Shown: in pieces, positions 19,694 to 31,750 of the stretch
How positions within the stretch are numbered: position 1 is the first letter of the stretch
How the letters are laid out: each line of letters opens with the position of its first letter
Assembly (NCBI GenBank): GCA_020631735.1
Contig: CM036209.1
Span: 1,971,478-2,035,477, forward strand
Length of the DNA stretch: 64,000 nt
From: Saccharum officinarum
Lineage: Eukaryota > Streptophyta > Magnoliopsida > Poales > Poaceae
Reading direction: 5' to 3'
Notes under the pieces: generated by a model
Seen by the model: only the letters and a program-made list of their open reading frames with translations
Told to the model about the DNA's origin: nothing
The model's database searches: none
Translations under genes and position numbers: made by a program

Positions 19694-21298
19694 TGAAAGC
19701 ATCTAGGCCCCGAGGCTTGGTTTCGGCAATTGATGACAACGCTTTATTACCATGACTAACGTGTGTTTTGCAGAAACTTTGGTAAGTTAGGTCATGGAGG
19801 TTTTAACTGCTTTGGGCACCATGGTATTCATGCTCCTTGATGGAAATCGTTTCGGTTTTCAAAAGAGTGACGTCAAGATTAAGGACGGTTAGTTCCAGAT
19901 GTCGAGGTGTTGAGAGACATTTGGAATAGTCGTTAGGATCCTCGTTTTTCTCTTTTGGCCGTACTATAAAGGGGGGCATGAGCGGGTAGCTTGACCTAGG
20001 CGAGTCCTATGTTTAGGTGTGGTGCACACTTGTTAAACTTGGCGCTAGGCAGCTCTAGAATAGCTCAAAGTTCAGTTGGAAGCAACTTGGTTCAAGTTGT
20101 GACGTGTTTCGGAGAGTTTCGGGTTGTTTTCCCATGACCGGACGCGGTCCTCGGCATGACCGGACGTGTCCGGTCAGTACAGTTCCGCGGCTAGGGTTTC
20201 AGCTCTGAACACCGGACGCGGTCCTCGCGAGGACCGGACGCGGTGGTCAGAAGTCAACACGTGTCACTTGAGGATAACACCCGATCGGACGCGACCTGGG
20301 TGTGATCGGCGCGTCCGGTCGCAGTCCAGTAAGGTCCAGTGACGACCGGACGCGTCCGGTCATCACCGATCGGACGCGGTCGCGCGTCCGGTGCGAGTAC
20401 AGTATGCTCCCTGCACGATCGGACGCGTCCGGTCACCCCTGACCGGTGCGTCCGGTCACTCAGTTGTTTTTCGGTTTTCGACCGTTACGAGCGACCAGCG
20501 CGTCCGGTCAGTTCGACCGGCGTGTCCGGTCAGCTCGTGTTTTGCTGAGTCAGCAGGTAACGGTTCGTTTTGTCTGTGGGGTGTATAAATACATCCCCAC
20601 CACCTCTTTTAGAGGTCTCTTGCTCATTTGATCAGCTGATAAACACCTTTGGAGTGCAAGGGAGTGCAAGAGCACTAGTGAGGATAGAGATTTGAGAATC
20701 AAAGCTTGAGAGTTCCTCACTAGCGATTAGAGAGTAGCAAGTGTGCATCCACTTTCTCATTTGGGCTCGTAGTGGTCAAGTGAGAGTTCTAGCTTGTTAC
20801 TCTTGGTGATCGCCATCACCTAGACGGCTTGGTGGTGATTGGGAGTTCGGTGATCATCCGGCGGAGCTTGTGGATGACCCAACTCATCTTGTGAGCGGTT
20901 GTGGGTGATTCACCGCGACGGAGTGTCAAAGAATCAACCCGTAGAGAGCACTTGATCCTTGCGCGGATCAAGGGGAGCTACACCCTTGCGCGAGTGCTCC
21001 AACGAGGACTAGTGGGGAGTGGCGACTCTCCGATACCTCGGAAAAACATCGCCGTGTTCCTTGCCCCTTTACATTCAAGCATTTACATTCTCGTATTTAC
21101 TTTCATTGCTTGTTTACATTCCTAGACTTGCCATGCTAGACTAGGTTTGGAAACTAGGGTGCAAAACTTTGTATCGGTAGACTCTCTAGGAACACAAGTA
21201 GACACTATGGGTGAATTCCGGCTTGTAGGATTTATTTCTTGCATTTAATTTTTAGAAAAGCCCAATTCACCCCCCTCTTGGGCATCTTGATCCTTTCA
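19694..21298 (+). repeat. Sirevirus E2, 3' LTR (complete, 1605 bp)
   Basis: Starts TGAAAGCATC after the PPT and ends CTTTCA. The palindrome array is at about 20135-20540 with a perfect palindrome at 20344-20361, and TATAAATA lies at 20584-20591. The next bases, CAAGT (21299-21303), should be the right target duplication; the left one is outside the window. The flanking sequence continues as a LINE reverse transcriptase. Confidence 0.95.
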
Positions 21299-23190
21299 CA
21301 AGTTATGAGACACTTGGGTTTCCCGGAGAAATGGCTAGATTGGGTGAATGCAGTGCTCTCATCAGGCTCTTCTGCTGTGCTACTTAACAGTGTCCTAGGG
21401 AAATTCTTCAGATGTAAAAGGGGAGTTCGTCAGGGGGACCCACTGTCCCTAGTCCTCTTTGTGCTTGCAGCTGAGCTTCTACAGATTCTGATCAACTGAG
21501 CTGCCTTAATGAATCTCCTATCCCTGCCAATCCCTCAGCCCATGACCGATTTCCCAATAGTCCAGTACGCGGATGACACGCTGCTTTTACTGCAAGCTAA
21601 TGCTAGGCAACTATTTTTCCTCAAAGCGCTGCTCCATAGCTTTGCATCTTCTACAGGGCTCCATGTCAACTACAGCAAATCACATATGTATCCTATCAAT
21701 GTTTCCCAAGAGAAGTTGTCACATCTTGCAAACACGTTCGGCTGTGATATCGGTTTAATGCCATTCACATACCTTGGCTTGTCTATGGGTACAACCAAGC
21801 CAAGGATGGAGGATCTTACTCCAATGATGGACAGGGTAGAAAGGAGGCTCTCGGCGTGTTCAACATGGCTGTCCTACTCGGGTAGGCTTGAGATGGTAAA
21901 CTCGGCTATCACGCCAATCACCACCTATACAATGTGCACCATCAAACTGCCAAAAGGAGTAATTGATAATATTGATCGTGCAAGAAAACAATGTCTCTGG
22001 CGAGGCAATGATAGTGAAAGGAAAAAAGGTGGTAATTTGGTTGCCTGGGAGATAGTAATGAAGCCAAAAGAGAAAGGAGGACTGGGGGTTTTGAATTTGA
22101 GGCTGCAAAATGATGCTTTACTCCTGAAGCATCTGCACAAGTTCTATAATAGAGTGGATGTTCCCTGGGTGCACTTGATCTGGAGCAAATATTACACATC
22201 CAAAGTGCCTCATGTTGCTAGGGAAGCAGGCTCCTTCTGGTGGAAGGATGTGCTCAGACTTAACGTCATCTATCGAGGTATTACTAAATGTGAACTAGGA
22301 GATGGCTCCACTATTTGTTTCTGGGACGATCTCTGGAGTGACATTGTCCTCTCACAAACATATCCAAGGCTGGCTTCCTTTGCGAGAAATGAAGGCGCCT
22401 CTGTGTTGGAAGTCATGCAAGCTGAAGATCTTGATAGCCTATTTCTTTTGCCCCTTTCACAGCAAGCTTTTGAGGAGCTTGAGAGTTTGCGGGCACAGTT
22501 CCAAGACCTACCGTATGACGTGGATGCTGCTGATAGATGGATCCCCATCTGGGGTAACCAATACACTTCAAGGTATTTCTATTCTGAAGTATTCAAGAAC
22601 ATGGAGGCTCATCCAGCCTTCAAAGTCATCTGGAAATCTAGATGTACTCCACGTGTCAAGTTCTTCGCCTGGTTGATTCTTGTGGATCGTCTCAACACCA
22701 AGAATATGTTACAGAGGAGAAACCTTCACATTCAAGATGACCCAATATGTGTTATGTGTAATAGTGGGGAAGAGGAAACTATAGAGCACTTATTCTTCGA
22801 TTGTGAGTTTGCAAAAGAGTGCTGGGCAGCCATCAATATCGTTTGGGACATGTCACTGCCTCTGTTGGACAGGTATACTCAAGCCCGGGAGACACACTCA
22901 ATCCCTTTCTTCACTGAGGCGACTTTGATAGCGGCGTGGGAGCTGTGGAAAGTTCGGAATGACAAGGTCTTCCAGAGGAGGGATCAAAATCCCAGTGTTT
23001 GGCTTTCTAATTTTAAACATCAATGTTTTCTTCAGTCAATTAGGTTCAAGGATGACCTTAGGTCATCTTTCTGCGTGTGGCTAGATGCCTTCAGTTAAGA
23101 TGTTTTTAAGAAACTCTCTCTCTGTTAAAAAATTAATTAAAAGTTTGAGCACTGTGGGGTTCACCCCCACAGCATTTTGGGTCAAAAAAA
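21299..23190 (+). mobile_element. L1-type LINE, 3' part (RT and zf-RVT), interrupted by E2
   Basis: Non-LTR reverse transcriptase that copies its own RNA at nicked target DNA. Reading in one frame from QVMRHLGFPEKW, the conserved RQGDPLS block is near 21430 and FPIVQYADDTLLLL near 21560. After the fingers/palm and thumb follows a C-terminal zinc-binding RT domain (zf-RVT: FKVIWKSRCTPRVKFFAW, then CVMC...HLFFDC) at about 22610-22810. The stop is TAA at 23096-23098, with a short 3' UTR ending near 23180-23190 in an A run. An in-frame TGA at 21497-21499, between the two RT blocks, breaks the ORF. The 5' part lies beyond the left window edge, on the far side of E2. Confidence 0.92.
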
Positions 23191-23284
23191 ACAATGTACT
23201 AATATTTACGACGCGTAATAAGTATCGGATGAAATAGTAACCATGTTCTTAAAAAAGCTTAACTTAGTCTAACCTAGGATGATA

Positions 23285-23430
23285 CTTCATACATTTCAAA
23301 TTATAAGTCGTTTTGACCTTTTTTAGATTCATAGCTTTTGCTATGTACGTAGACATAGGGTATATCTAGATACATAGTAGAAGCTAAGAATTAAAAAGCC
23401 AAAACAACTTATAATTTGAAATAAAGGGAG
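23285..23430. mobile_element. Stowaway-type MITE (146 bp)
   Basis: Flanked by TA on both sides (23283-23284, 23431-23432). The ends are inverted repeats of the TTTCAAATTATAAGTCGTTTTG type, the right end reading AACAACTTATAATTTGAAATAAAGGGAG, and the central part is also near-palindromic (CTATGTACGTAGACATAGG). This matches the common grass Stowaway that opens CTCCCTCCG. Confidence 0.85.
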
Positions 23431-23445
23431 TATTTTTTGTTTTGA

Positions 23446-23660
23446 GATGAGTGAGGCACCACAATTTGACCAAGCTCTCCCAGGCCCTAATTCAAACTAT
23501 TTATCTAGCAAAAAATAAGCATCTCATCTCAATTGGAAGTGCTTAGGATTCATTTTGAGGCGGAGTGAGGCACCACAATTTGAACAAGCTCTCCCAGACC
23601 CTCATCAACTATTTATCTAGCAAAACATAAACATCTCATCTTAAATTGAAGTGCTTATTC
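23446..23660. repeat. Tandem duplication, two units of about 105 bp
   Basis: Unit 1 (about 23446-23549) and unit 2 (about 23562-23660) both read GTGAGGCACCACAATTTGA, CAAGCTCTCCCAG, CTATTTATCTAGCAAAA, CATCTCATCT and GAAGTGCTTA in that order with point differences. Confidence 0.8.
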
Positions 23661-25901
23661 TATAATTTGTAGTTAGGAGGAGCAAAATCCTTTGAAATGC
23701 TTCCAATATATGTTTTCCAAGAGATTTAACAAATGTAGGTACACAAATGTGGTTATACCACCGATCGCTCCTATGCTGGGGCGTGTGTATACAAATGTCT
23801 TGCTTATCACGGGCCGTTTTGGGCCAATATATAATATATAATTCAGGTGGGGAACGCCTCCCCCTGGGTGACCTTCAAAACAAAATGTAGGTACATTGGT
23901 CTATTCATTGGAGCCTCAGCTACATTATGGTATCATGGAACAATTTTTTCGCTCTATTAACTTTTGAGAAGAATAATTTCATATATATTTCATATATATA
24001 CTATGTTTTGAAAAAAAAATCACTATTAGTCGAACACATTGTCATGATCATGTTCAATGCTTCCAGACTATGCCTCAAGTACATCATTCCAATAGTTCCC
24101 TGAGCTATAAGAAGTACAGCTAAATTTGATCTCAAGAATGAACTGAGTTAGGTTCAGAACAAAATGAAGATGCAAACTTATAAGCATCATTTCCAAAACC
24201 AATTTCAGGTTGGTTATGCTCAAACACTCCAACCATGTCAGAAGCTCCCTCCAAAAGTACTTTGGCTCATTTGGAGTACTAAAGCACAAGGATTCAACAG
24301 CATATTGCTTAGCTCTACCATAACAATGTAAGATTCACCTTGAATGTCTCAAAACTAACGACCTTACATTGTACCCATTTGTACACACCAGTGTTCCCTG
24401 AGATCCCTGAGCTGCAGCTGCCTGATCTGGAGTTCTGAACAATATTCCGCTGTTGCCTAAATCCATTTTGGTTAGGACACAGGAGTGGTAAAAAGGCAGT
24501 GCTTCTGCTGTTGCTCAGGTGCTTGTCAAATGGACTCCATTTCAGCCAGAGATAGATATGGAAGGACTACAAATGTCGTCAATCAGTGCTTTTGCCTACC
24601 ACACAAGCTACAACAGGCACGTGCACAGTCACCAAGCACCTCTGTAGCATATCTGGCATACAACTTGAGGCTAGGAAACAAAGTCAGTGTACACTGCGTG
24701 TTGGTCAGTGCGAGGGAGAGGATAACTGACGAGAACCTAAGCTAAGTGGAGAAATGGGAATTATCCTCCTACCTATCTGATCTTGTTCTCAAAGCTACCT
24801 TCCTATTTGTCTATCCCTCCCTCTCTGCTGTCTCTGTTCTCTGCAGATCACAACTCCAATGACCGGGAAGCCAGCACCAAACATTACAGTGAACATAATC
24901 TGGACAAATTAACTTGTGCTATTGGGGTTAACTGCCACTACTCAGCACTGAGTAAAAAAAAGGCAAATTAAATTGCAGACATTTCCAGTTTTTATGTCTG
25001 TGTTGGAATGTCACGAATCATCCATCATGTCAAGTATAGGTTGCACTGTATGTCCATAGCCTTCCACTTGAAGCAAATCTGTATTTCCAGTTTAATCTCC
25101 CAGATGGCTGTAAAATTTCTACTCAACAACCCTATCTGTACTATGCAAGATGCAGCAATGCACAAGACTGACCGAGTACGTCATTCACAGTCATGTGGTA
25201 TTCTTATCCAAAAAGAATGACCGCTCGCATACTACATTTTCATTTGATTAAGTCTGCTATCAATGTTAATCCTAGTTCTCCACAAGTGTCTTCAAAGAAT
25301 TCTACAAACTCCACATCATTATTGATTTAACTTCCAGAACACATCCAACTTTTAGCAAGCATTACCAATCACTGACCAAAGGAAAGCCTGTAATAACAGG
25401 GACTCACAAAACAATTCCTTCATGCTGCAAATTACGTTATTACTGTTCCTTGAAGATGGATGATCCAAACCACATATTTCTGTATAAGAAAACTAATCCT
25501 TCATATGCTCATACCAAATGTGAATCATCCATCCAACTGCTTAAGCAACTGGGAATAACATCCATAAGAAAAGTAAACCAAAAAAGCTAACTGATCTATC
25601 CACAGCTCCTAAGTGTTCTTCCCACTTGGACCAGTGACCTTAAGTATCCAGCAACAAGAGAAATAGTGCCTCGCATATTATGCCAAGTCCAAATTTATTT
25701 CATAAACTGCGTGCATCAGCACGTCCTAGCAAATGGAGTATTTTTTGTCTTGGGCAAAGAAGTGTAACCAGATACAATTTGGAAGCAGATGCACAATGAA
25801 ACACCCATACTAGATTAGACTATCAATAGAGATCCATGTTATCACCGAAACATTTTCTGTTAGAACCATCAACCAGAGGCTGCTGCATACTCGGAATCTG
25901 T
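23661..25901. other. Intergenic, no gene recognised; 3' flank of the otubain-like gene
   Basis: AT-rich sequence with short ORFs only. None has a family signature. The part next to 25901 should include the 3' UTR of the minus-strand gene at 25902-31149. No clear repeat ends were found. Confidence 0.5.
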
Positions 25902-28900
25902 TCACTTGCGATAAAGAATGGCGGTAGCATTGGGAGTTATTAATATGGTCACTAGAGGCATGCGATCAGATGAAAATAAGTTTCCAGGCGGCAAGAATGA
26001 TTGTTTATCAGTTGCACTGGATAGATAGTATCTTCTGGTTGAACTGAGAGGTCCTGATCGAGGAATGATGTCAATGCACTTTACTTGCGCAGTTCCACCT
26101 ATCTTGACACCGTCCACAGCTGCTAGGTGCAAGGGGATACCAAGAGCTTGTGATAGAGCCTTCATTTGTAAAAGGGTGACATCAGCGTCAAAGGGATGCA
26201 CAGATTCTTTGCAAAACTGTTACAAAGCCACAAATGAAGAATAGTGAGAGCAATTTGTAAATGGAATAGTATTGGTTAGCTTGGTTCTTCCTTGTTAACC
26301 AAAAAAAGTTGCCCACATTTTCATTTATAGGGTTTGCATATTTCCATCACGAGAAGGCTAACATGGAAAGCATGCACATCGTTAATGTTATAAAATTGTT
26401 ACAGAAGAATAAAAGGAAAACAATCAACTACTTGAAATGAATCAAGCATAAATTCTGAGATGATGGTATAGCAGCCAGAAACACTAACCAAAAGGGCATT
26501 TATTTTTTCATTCTGATTCTGACTCACTACTGTTCTGTTGTAGTCCGCTTCATATGTACGGATATGAACCTCTGTCAGCAATCTAAGCAAAGAAAGAACT
26601 AACCAAAGAGAAACGTTAGATAGAGAACAAATAAACAAACAACACATCGCAAAAAGCATCGTATCCTCACTCCTGGATGACGAAATCTCCTGTAGGCTTA
26701 TCTCGTAAAGCTCAACAGCATTTAGCCTAGAAAGGAAAAATAAATAAAATAGAACTTTCCGTAAACATAAGTATTATGGCAACATTTGATTACTGAAAGA
26801 ATTGGATCACTGAAATAAGGAACTAAGCATACCCATTTGCAACTGAATTGACCAAGTGCTCAAACTCCTGAAAGAACATAAAGATATTTGCAGTGACTAA
26901 TATAATTACTTTGAAGTATAATCTCTGGAAAAGACACTCCTAATTGATGCATAATGCGGTCTTGCAGCGCCATTCTTTTTTTAGATAAGTACCATTTTAT
27001 AAACCATAATTTTATCTCTTAGATGTGAAAATGTAAGAAAATGAAAAAAAAATGCATACCAGAATGTATGATACATACTCAGATATATGTGATTACTCAT
27101 GAGCTCTTAAGTTGTTTTGTTCATATACTCCATGTCATCTATGTGTCTGTGCACTCCATCTTGTAAAACAAATTTACCTCTTTTCCCATGTATAAGGAAT
27201 GAGAGTGCAGGTTTCTATAAAACTGTAAATTACTGTCTATAGAACTGTAAATTCTGTACACATTACATTTTTAACCTCGAATATGCAGGAGTCAGCATTC
27301 CATTGCATTAAGAAGAGAAATTTGAAGTAAAACACACCACACACACACCCTACGAAGTTACATACAAAAGAACAACCAAGCATGAATACCAAAAAACTAA
27401 AAGCCAAAGCAAGCAGCAGCAAAGCCCTAGCCCGGCCATAAAACAGAGAGTCTCATCCCCAGAAGTACTTAAAATTCCTTGAACAGATACACATTACATA
27501 ATCTCTATGATTCAGGCCATGGGGCACAATAAGTATTTTGGCAACTAATAGATGTCCCGCACGATTCTTTGTAAAATCATAAGGAAAAAAAATGTCTCAC
27601 ATGATTGTTTTGTGCATAACCGGCTGACCAAATCACTAGGAAAAAAATAGGATAAAACGATCAGGCAATACAATTCATGCTTTTGTTAGCTGTGATAATA
27701 CTTACTGAAACAACACTTGAGAAAAATGCTTCTGGATTTGAGAAGTATGCATTATTCCAGTTAAAACGACGGAAATTCACTCTGGACCTTGCCACACATT
27801 CCATTAAACGAGTGACCTCAGCTTGACTACTTTGCATTTTCCCAAGGTTTTCCTGATTACAAGCCTAGCATGTTAAGATTTTGTGCAGAAGAAGAAAGCA
27901 ACAACATCGTCATGAACAAGATAACTGATATTGGTTCACATTACCAAGTAAGAGAAAAGGAAAGCTCTGTAAAACTGTGACCCATCCCTTCGCATTGGTC
28001 TGAAAGACAAATAATGTTCACAAAGTATCTGCACAAAGAATGATTTTCAGGTAAGCACAAAGTTCTTAATAATGGTAGTGCTTCTACAGTCAAGTTTACA
28101 ATGTACAAACAAACCTTGAACTTTTGCTGCCTGATAGGTTTTCCTGCACATCCATGAACCAAATGTGATAGTGGCTCCTATGATTATACGAGTTAGCATC
28201 ACACTAGGCATAATAGAAATTCATAAGATTATAAAACTTAAAATTATCCAGATAAGTCATGCTGTGGCAAGGCTTGGAGCACAAGAGTTCACTTCTTTTT
28301 ACAGGAAATGCTTGAGACCTATATGGCAAAATTAGCTATTGCTTGCAGCAAAATCATGAACCTGTTACAAGATCTCTGGTAGCCAAGCTTTCAACATCTT
28401 TCAAAATACAATCAACTTTATGGTTGACGTTTGTGATACTTTTTTACTGTACAAATACTGCTGTTTACTGCACGGTGCATTGTATTTGTTCATGGAAATA
28501 TTTAAGTTACATTTTTTTCCAAGGCATGAAAATAAAAATTGTTTTAGTGGGAAAGACTAAATCTGTTTTTGGGGTAACTTTTTTTTAGATAATGGAACAG
28601 AAACATCCAGGACATCAAGAGACGCTTCGGCCGTATTTTTCATGTACTTAAGAAATCATAACTGGAATATTTAAGCCAACAGACTTAGGATGCTGATTCT
28701 GCATGATATAAGCTAACAAAGCCCGGTCATTATTTATCAGTTTCAAAATACATCAATCTTGAAACAGTTCAAAAAAGTTTAGAGTATATCATTGTCACAT
28801 ATTGTATTGCCATTAAAGGGTGAAGCTTATCTAGAAACACAATGGACAGGGTATGATCAGGGCATCACAGGTGTTCAATGGAGAACATTTTACAATGGTA

Positions 28901-31149
28901 TTAATACTTAGTGATAGTTGATGATGCTATGAAATTACAAATGTCAGACAATTGGCATTTAGCACAAAAAAAAACAGTTTCGCGAAAAAAATAAAATAAA
29001 ATAAAATAAAAACAAACTTCACTCTGAAGCAAAAACAATTCATGATTATGGAATAAACAAGTAAATTCAGTTAAGTATCTTATGAAGCCACAATGCTAAA
29101 AGATCCATATGACAAAATGCCTTTGCATGTAAAGGCTAGCTAACTAGTGCTTGCAGTAAACACTATGAATCCATAAGGTCTCTGGTAGCCAAGCTTTCTA
29201 CATCGATTAAGACAGTGAACATTCTGGTTGACGTTCATAATTTTTTACTGTACAAATTGTATCTGTTCATGGCAATATTTAAGTTACAATTTTTTCCACC
29301 ACACGAAATTAAGAATTTTTTTAGTGAGAATGGCCAAATCTATTTTACGAGTAACATTATTTTGATAATAATGAAACAGAAAGATCCAGCCTCCACATGG
29401 AGAGATGCTTTAGCCGTATTTTTCATATATTTAGGAAATCATTACTGGAATATTTAAGCCAAGGCTTAGGACGACTGAAGGAAGGGGTAATTATCCCGCA
29501 TTATATAAGCTAACAAAAGCCAAACATTATTTATTAGTTTCAAAATACATCAATCTGCAAACAATCCAACGAAAGTTTAATGCATATCATCATCCCAGAT
29601 TATATTGCCATTGACTACCAAAAATTATTTAGAAACACAATGAATATGGTATGATCAGTGCATCACAGGTGTCAACGAAGAACATTTTACAATGGTAACA
29701 CTTCTGAATACTTGGTGATAATTGTAGTTATTGATGGTATGAAATTTCAGATGTCAGACCATTTCATTGAGCATAAAAAAAAGCAAATTCACTGTGAAGA
29801 AGAAAAAATTCATGATTAAGGAAAATAAACAAGTAAATTCAGTTAAGTAGCTTATGAGGCTACAATATTTGTACCTGACATCCTAGTGCCTCATCAAGAG
29901 AATCTGGGGTTACAAAGACACAGTCGGCATAACTGGACTCGGCAGCACGACGGAGGTATGTCTTCTTGCCATCTAGCAGCTGTTGCCAATTGTGGCGCAG
30001 TGAAAAAAACTCCTGTGTGCTGAGCGGCTCACAATCTTGCCGGCCAATATAATGAGGGAGATTTTGTGGATCACTCGAGTACTTAGAAAGAACTTCAGGA
30101 TCACTCATGAACAGAGAACCCCATCCATTTTCTGTTTTAAATTCGTCCGGCTTTTCATCATCAGAGCCCTTAGAATCCTAGTGAGTTACAATCATCAGGT
30201 AATTAATATTTTTCCAAAGGGAAGAAGGGAGAACCCAATGACATAATCCCAGTAAATCCATCTATTTTGTTCTGGTCAAATGAGGGCCACATAATCTAAA
30301 AAAATACTTTCCAGCAGATATGCACATCACGGCATGCTTTTTGGCATCACGAGATGTTCATTTACACCAAGAACGCACAGAAAAAGAATCCAAATAATGT
30401 GCTCAACATAGAGCGAGTTTTCTTTTCAGGAAATGCCAAGGGAAAAAGGAAAACCAAGCCAACCTGCAATTCGATCAAATCCCTGAAGCAAACCCAATTG
30501 GATCTAAACGAGATAAGCATTGCGCAAGAAACCCCCATTCAATGTTGCCGGGGCACACGATTCGGCGATAACTCAATAACCGGCATCGCCTTTTTATCCC
30601 TCCCTTCATTCTTTTCTGTGTTCCCCCCAAAATCAAGAACCCACCAATCAAATTGGGAACATGTCGAACCAAAATTAGGCTACAACCAGCCCAATTGAGG
30701 AATCCCTCTCCCTCTATCAGAACGCGAGAAAGAATCCCCAAGAAAATCAAGCGCAGCAACTCAAGAACCTGCCAACGCACCGAATAAGAGAGTTTCGGTG
30801 CCGCCCCGCCGCCGCCGCCGCCACCACCTCCGCTGCTTGCCGCGCTGGGGTTGTACGTGAACGGTTTGGGTGGCGACGGTGAACGCGGCAACGAAGAAGA
30901 TGGCTTCCGTTGCGGCGCGGGGGCCGGTGCTGCTGCTGCGCCGTCGCCGCCTCCGCCATCGCCGAAGTTGTACGTGAACGGTTCGGGCGGCGACGGTGAA
31001 CGCGGCGGCGAAGAAGGGGGCTCCCGTCGCGGTGCGGAGGCCGGTGCTGCTGCGCCGTCGCCGCCTCCGCCACCTGCGCTGGTTCCCGCGCTGGGGTTGG
31101 ACGTGAACTTGAACCGCACTCTCTTTTCTGGCGTTGCCTTTTCTGCCAT
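25902..31149 (-). CDS. Otubain-like (peptidase C65) protein, probably catalytically inactive; nine coding exons
   Basis: Coding exons on the minus strand: 31149-30769, 30177-29875, 28177-28115, 28028-27945, 27852-27706, 26867-26833, 26726-26671, 26571-26528, 26216-25902. All introns are GT-AG and phases join, giving about 475 residues. Exon 1 encodes a disordered Gly/Pro/Ser-rich region with two copies of a unit ending PSPP(E/K)PFTYN. Exons 2-9 follow otubain: EPLSHL, then RRDGSQFYRAFLFSYL, then FCKESVHPF, KALSQALGIPL and TPNATAILYRK. Otubains cleave ubiquitin from proteins with a D..C..H triad. Here the Asp of the DGNC-type motif remains, but the Cys position is Gln and the PGHYD-type His motif reads PNATA. 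Hydrolysis is therefore unlikely; ubiquitin or E2 binding could remain. Exon 7/8 borders are the least certain part. ATG is the first in frame and follows a MITE by two bases. Confidence 0.82.
28340..29875. repeat. Tandem duplication of about 0.7 kb within intron 2 of the otubain-like gene
   Basis: Unit A (about 28360-29095) and unit B (about 29175-29875) are co-linear. Both contain TCTGGTAGCCAAGCTTTC, GGTTGACGTT, GCCGTATTTTTCAT, TTTCAAAATACATCAATCT and GTAAATTCAGTTAAGTA in the same order. Unit B ends at the splice donor of exon 2, so unit A may hold a decayed copy of that exon border. Divergence is substantial, so the duplication is old. Confidence 0.75.
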
Positions 31150-31151
31150 GT

Positions 31152-31397
31152 GGGCCCTGTTTAGTTGCCATACAAATCCAAAATATTTTCTCTTTCACTC
31201 ATCTCATCGAATCTTTCGACACATGTATGGAGCATTAAATGTAGGTAAAAAAGATAACTAATTGTATAGTTTGTCTGTAAATGTCGGAACGAATCTTTTG
31301 AGCCTAGTTAGTCCATGATTAGACAAAATTTACCAAATAACAACGAAAGATGCTACAGTAACTTTTCACCTACTTTTCGCAAAGTGAACACACCCTT
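31152..31397. mobile_element. MITE, GGGCCCTGTTTAGTT family, upstream of the otubain-like start codon
   Basis: Matches the abundant grass MITE that opens GGCCCTGTTTAGTT and contains CATGTATGGAGCATTAAAT, ATCTTTTGAGCCTAGTTAGTCCATGATT and GCTACAGTAAC. The right end reads AAAGTGAACACACCCTT. The exact family (Tourist or hAT-like) and target duplication are unclear. It starts two bases upstream of the minus-strand ATG at 31149, so it supplies the 5' UTR or core promoter of that gene. Confidence 0.75.
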
Positions 31398-31750
31398 GGG
31401 CAAGTTTGTTTTTGTGGTTTCTCCCCTGGGTTTCTACGGAATATTGACACGGTACTTCTTGATGGGTAGCCCCACTAGTTTATTTATAGCCAGAGGGATC
31501 CAATGGGAATTTTACAAGTGGCGAGGTATTTTCTGGAACTTTTGCGCTTTATCGTTTATGTGCTGCGTAGTAAAGAAATTGTTTGCTGCCAGTGATCTAC
31601 GAGTTAAAATTTCTCTTTTCTACTCAAAAATAAAATCTAAGCAACAACATGTAGTCTATAGAGCCCTACTCATGACATTGTTTAGGTGGCGACAGCTTCG
31701 ATGCGGCACAACTTCAACAGTACTTGTCAGTAAATGAATAGTATTTTTCT
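31398..31750. other. Intergenic, no gene recognised
   Basis: Short non-homologous ORFs only. The last part (GTACTTGTCAGTAAATGAATAGTATTTTT) resembles ends of repetitive DNA seen near the next element. Confidence 0.4.

Noticed and set aside
30475..30768. Extension of the otubain-like first exon to 30475
   Set aside because: Open frame continues, but CAG/GTTCTT at 30768 gives a donor in phase with exon 2 and the tail has no otubain similarity.
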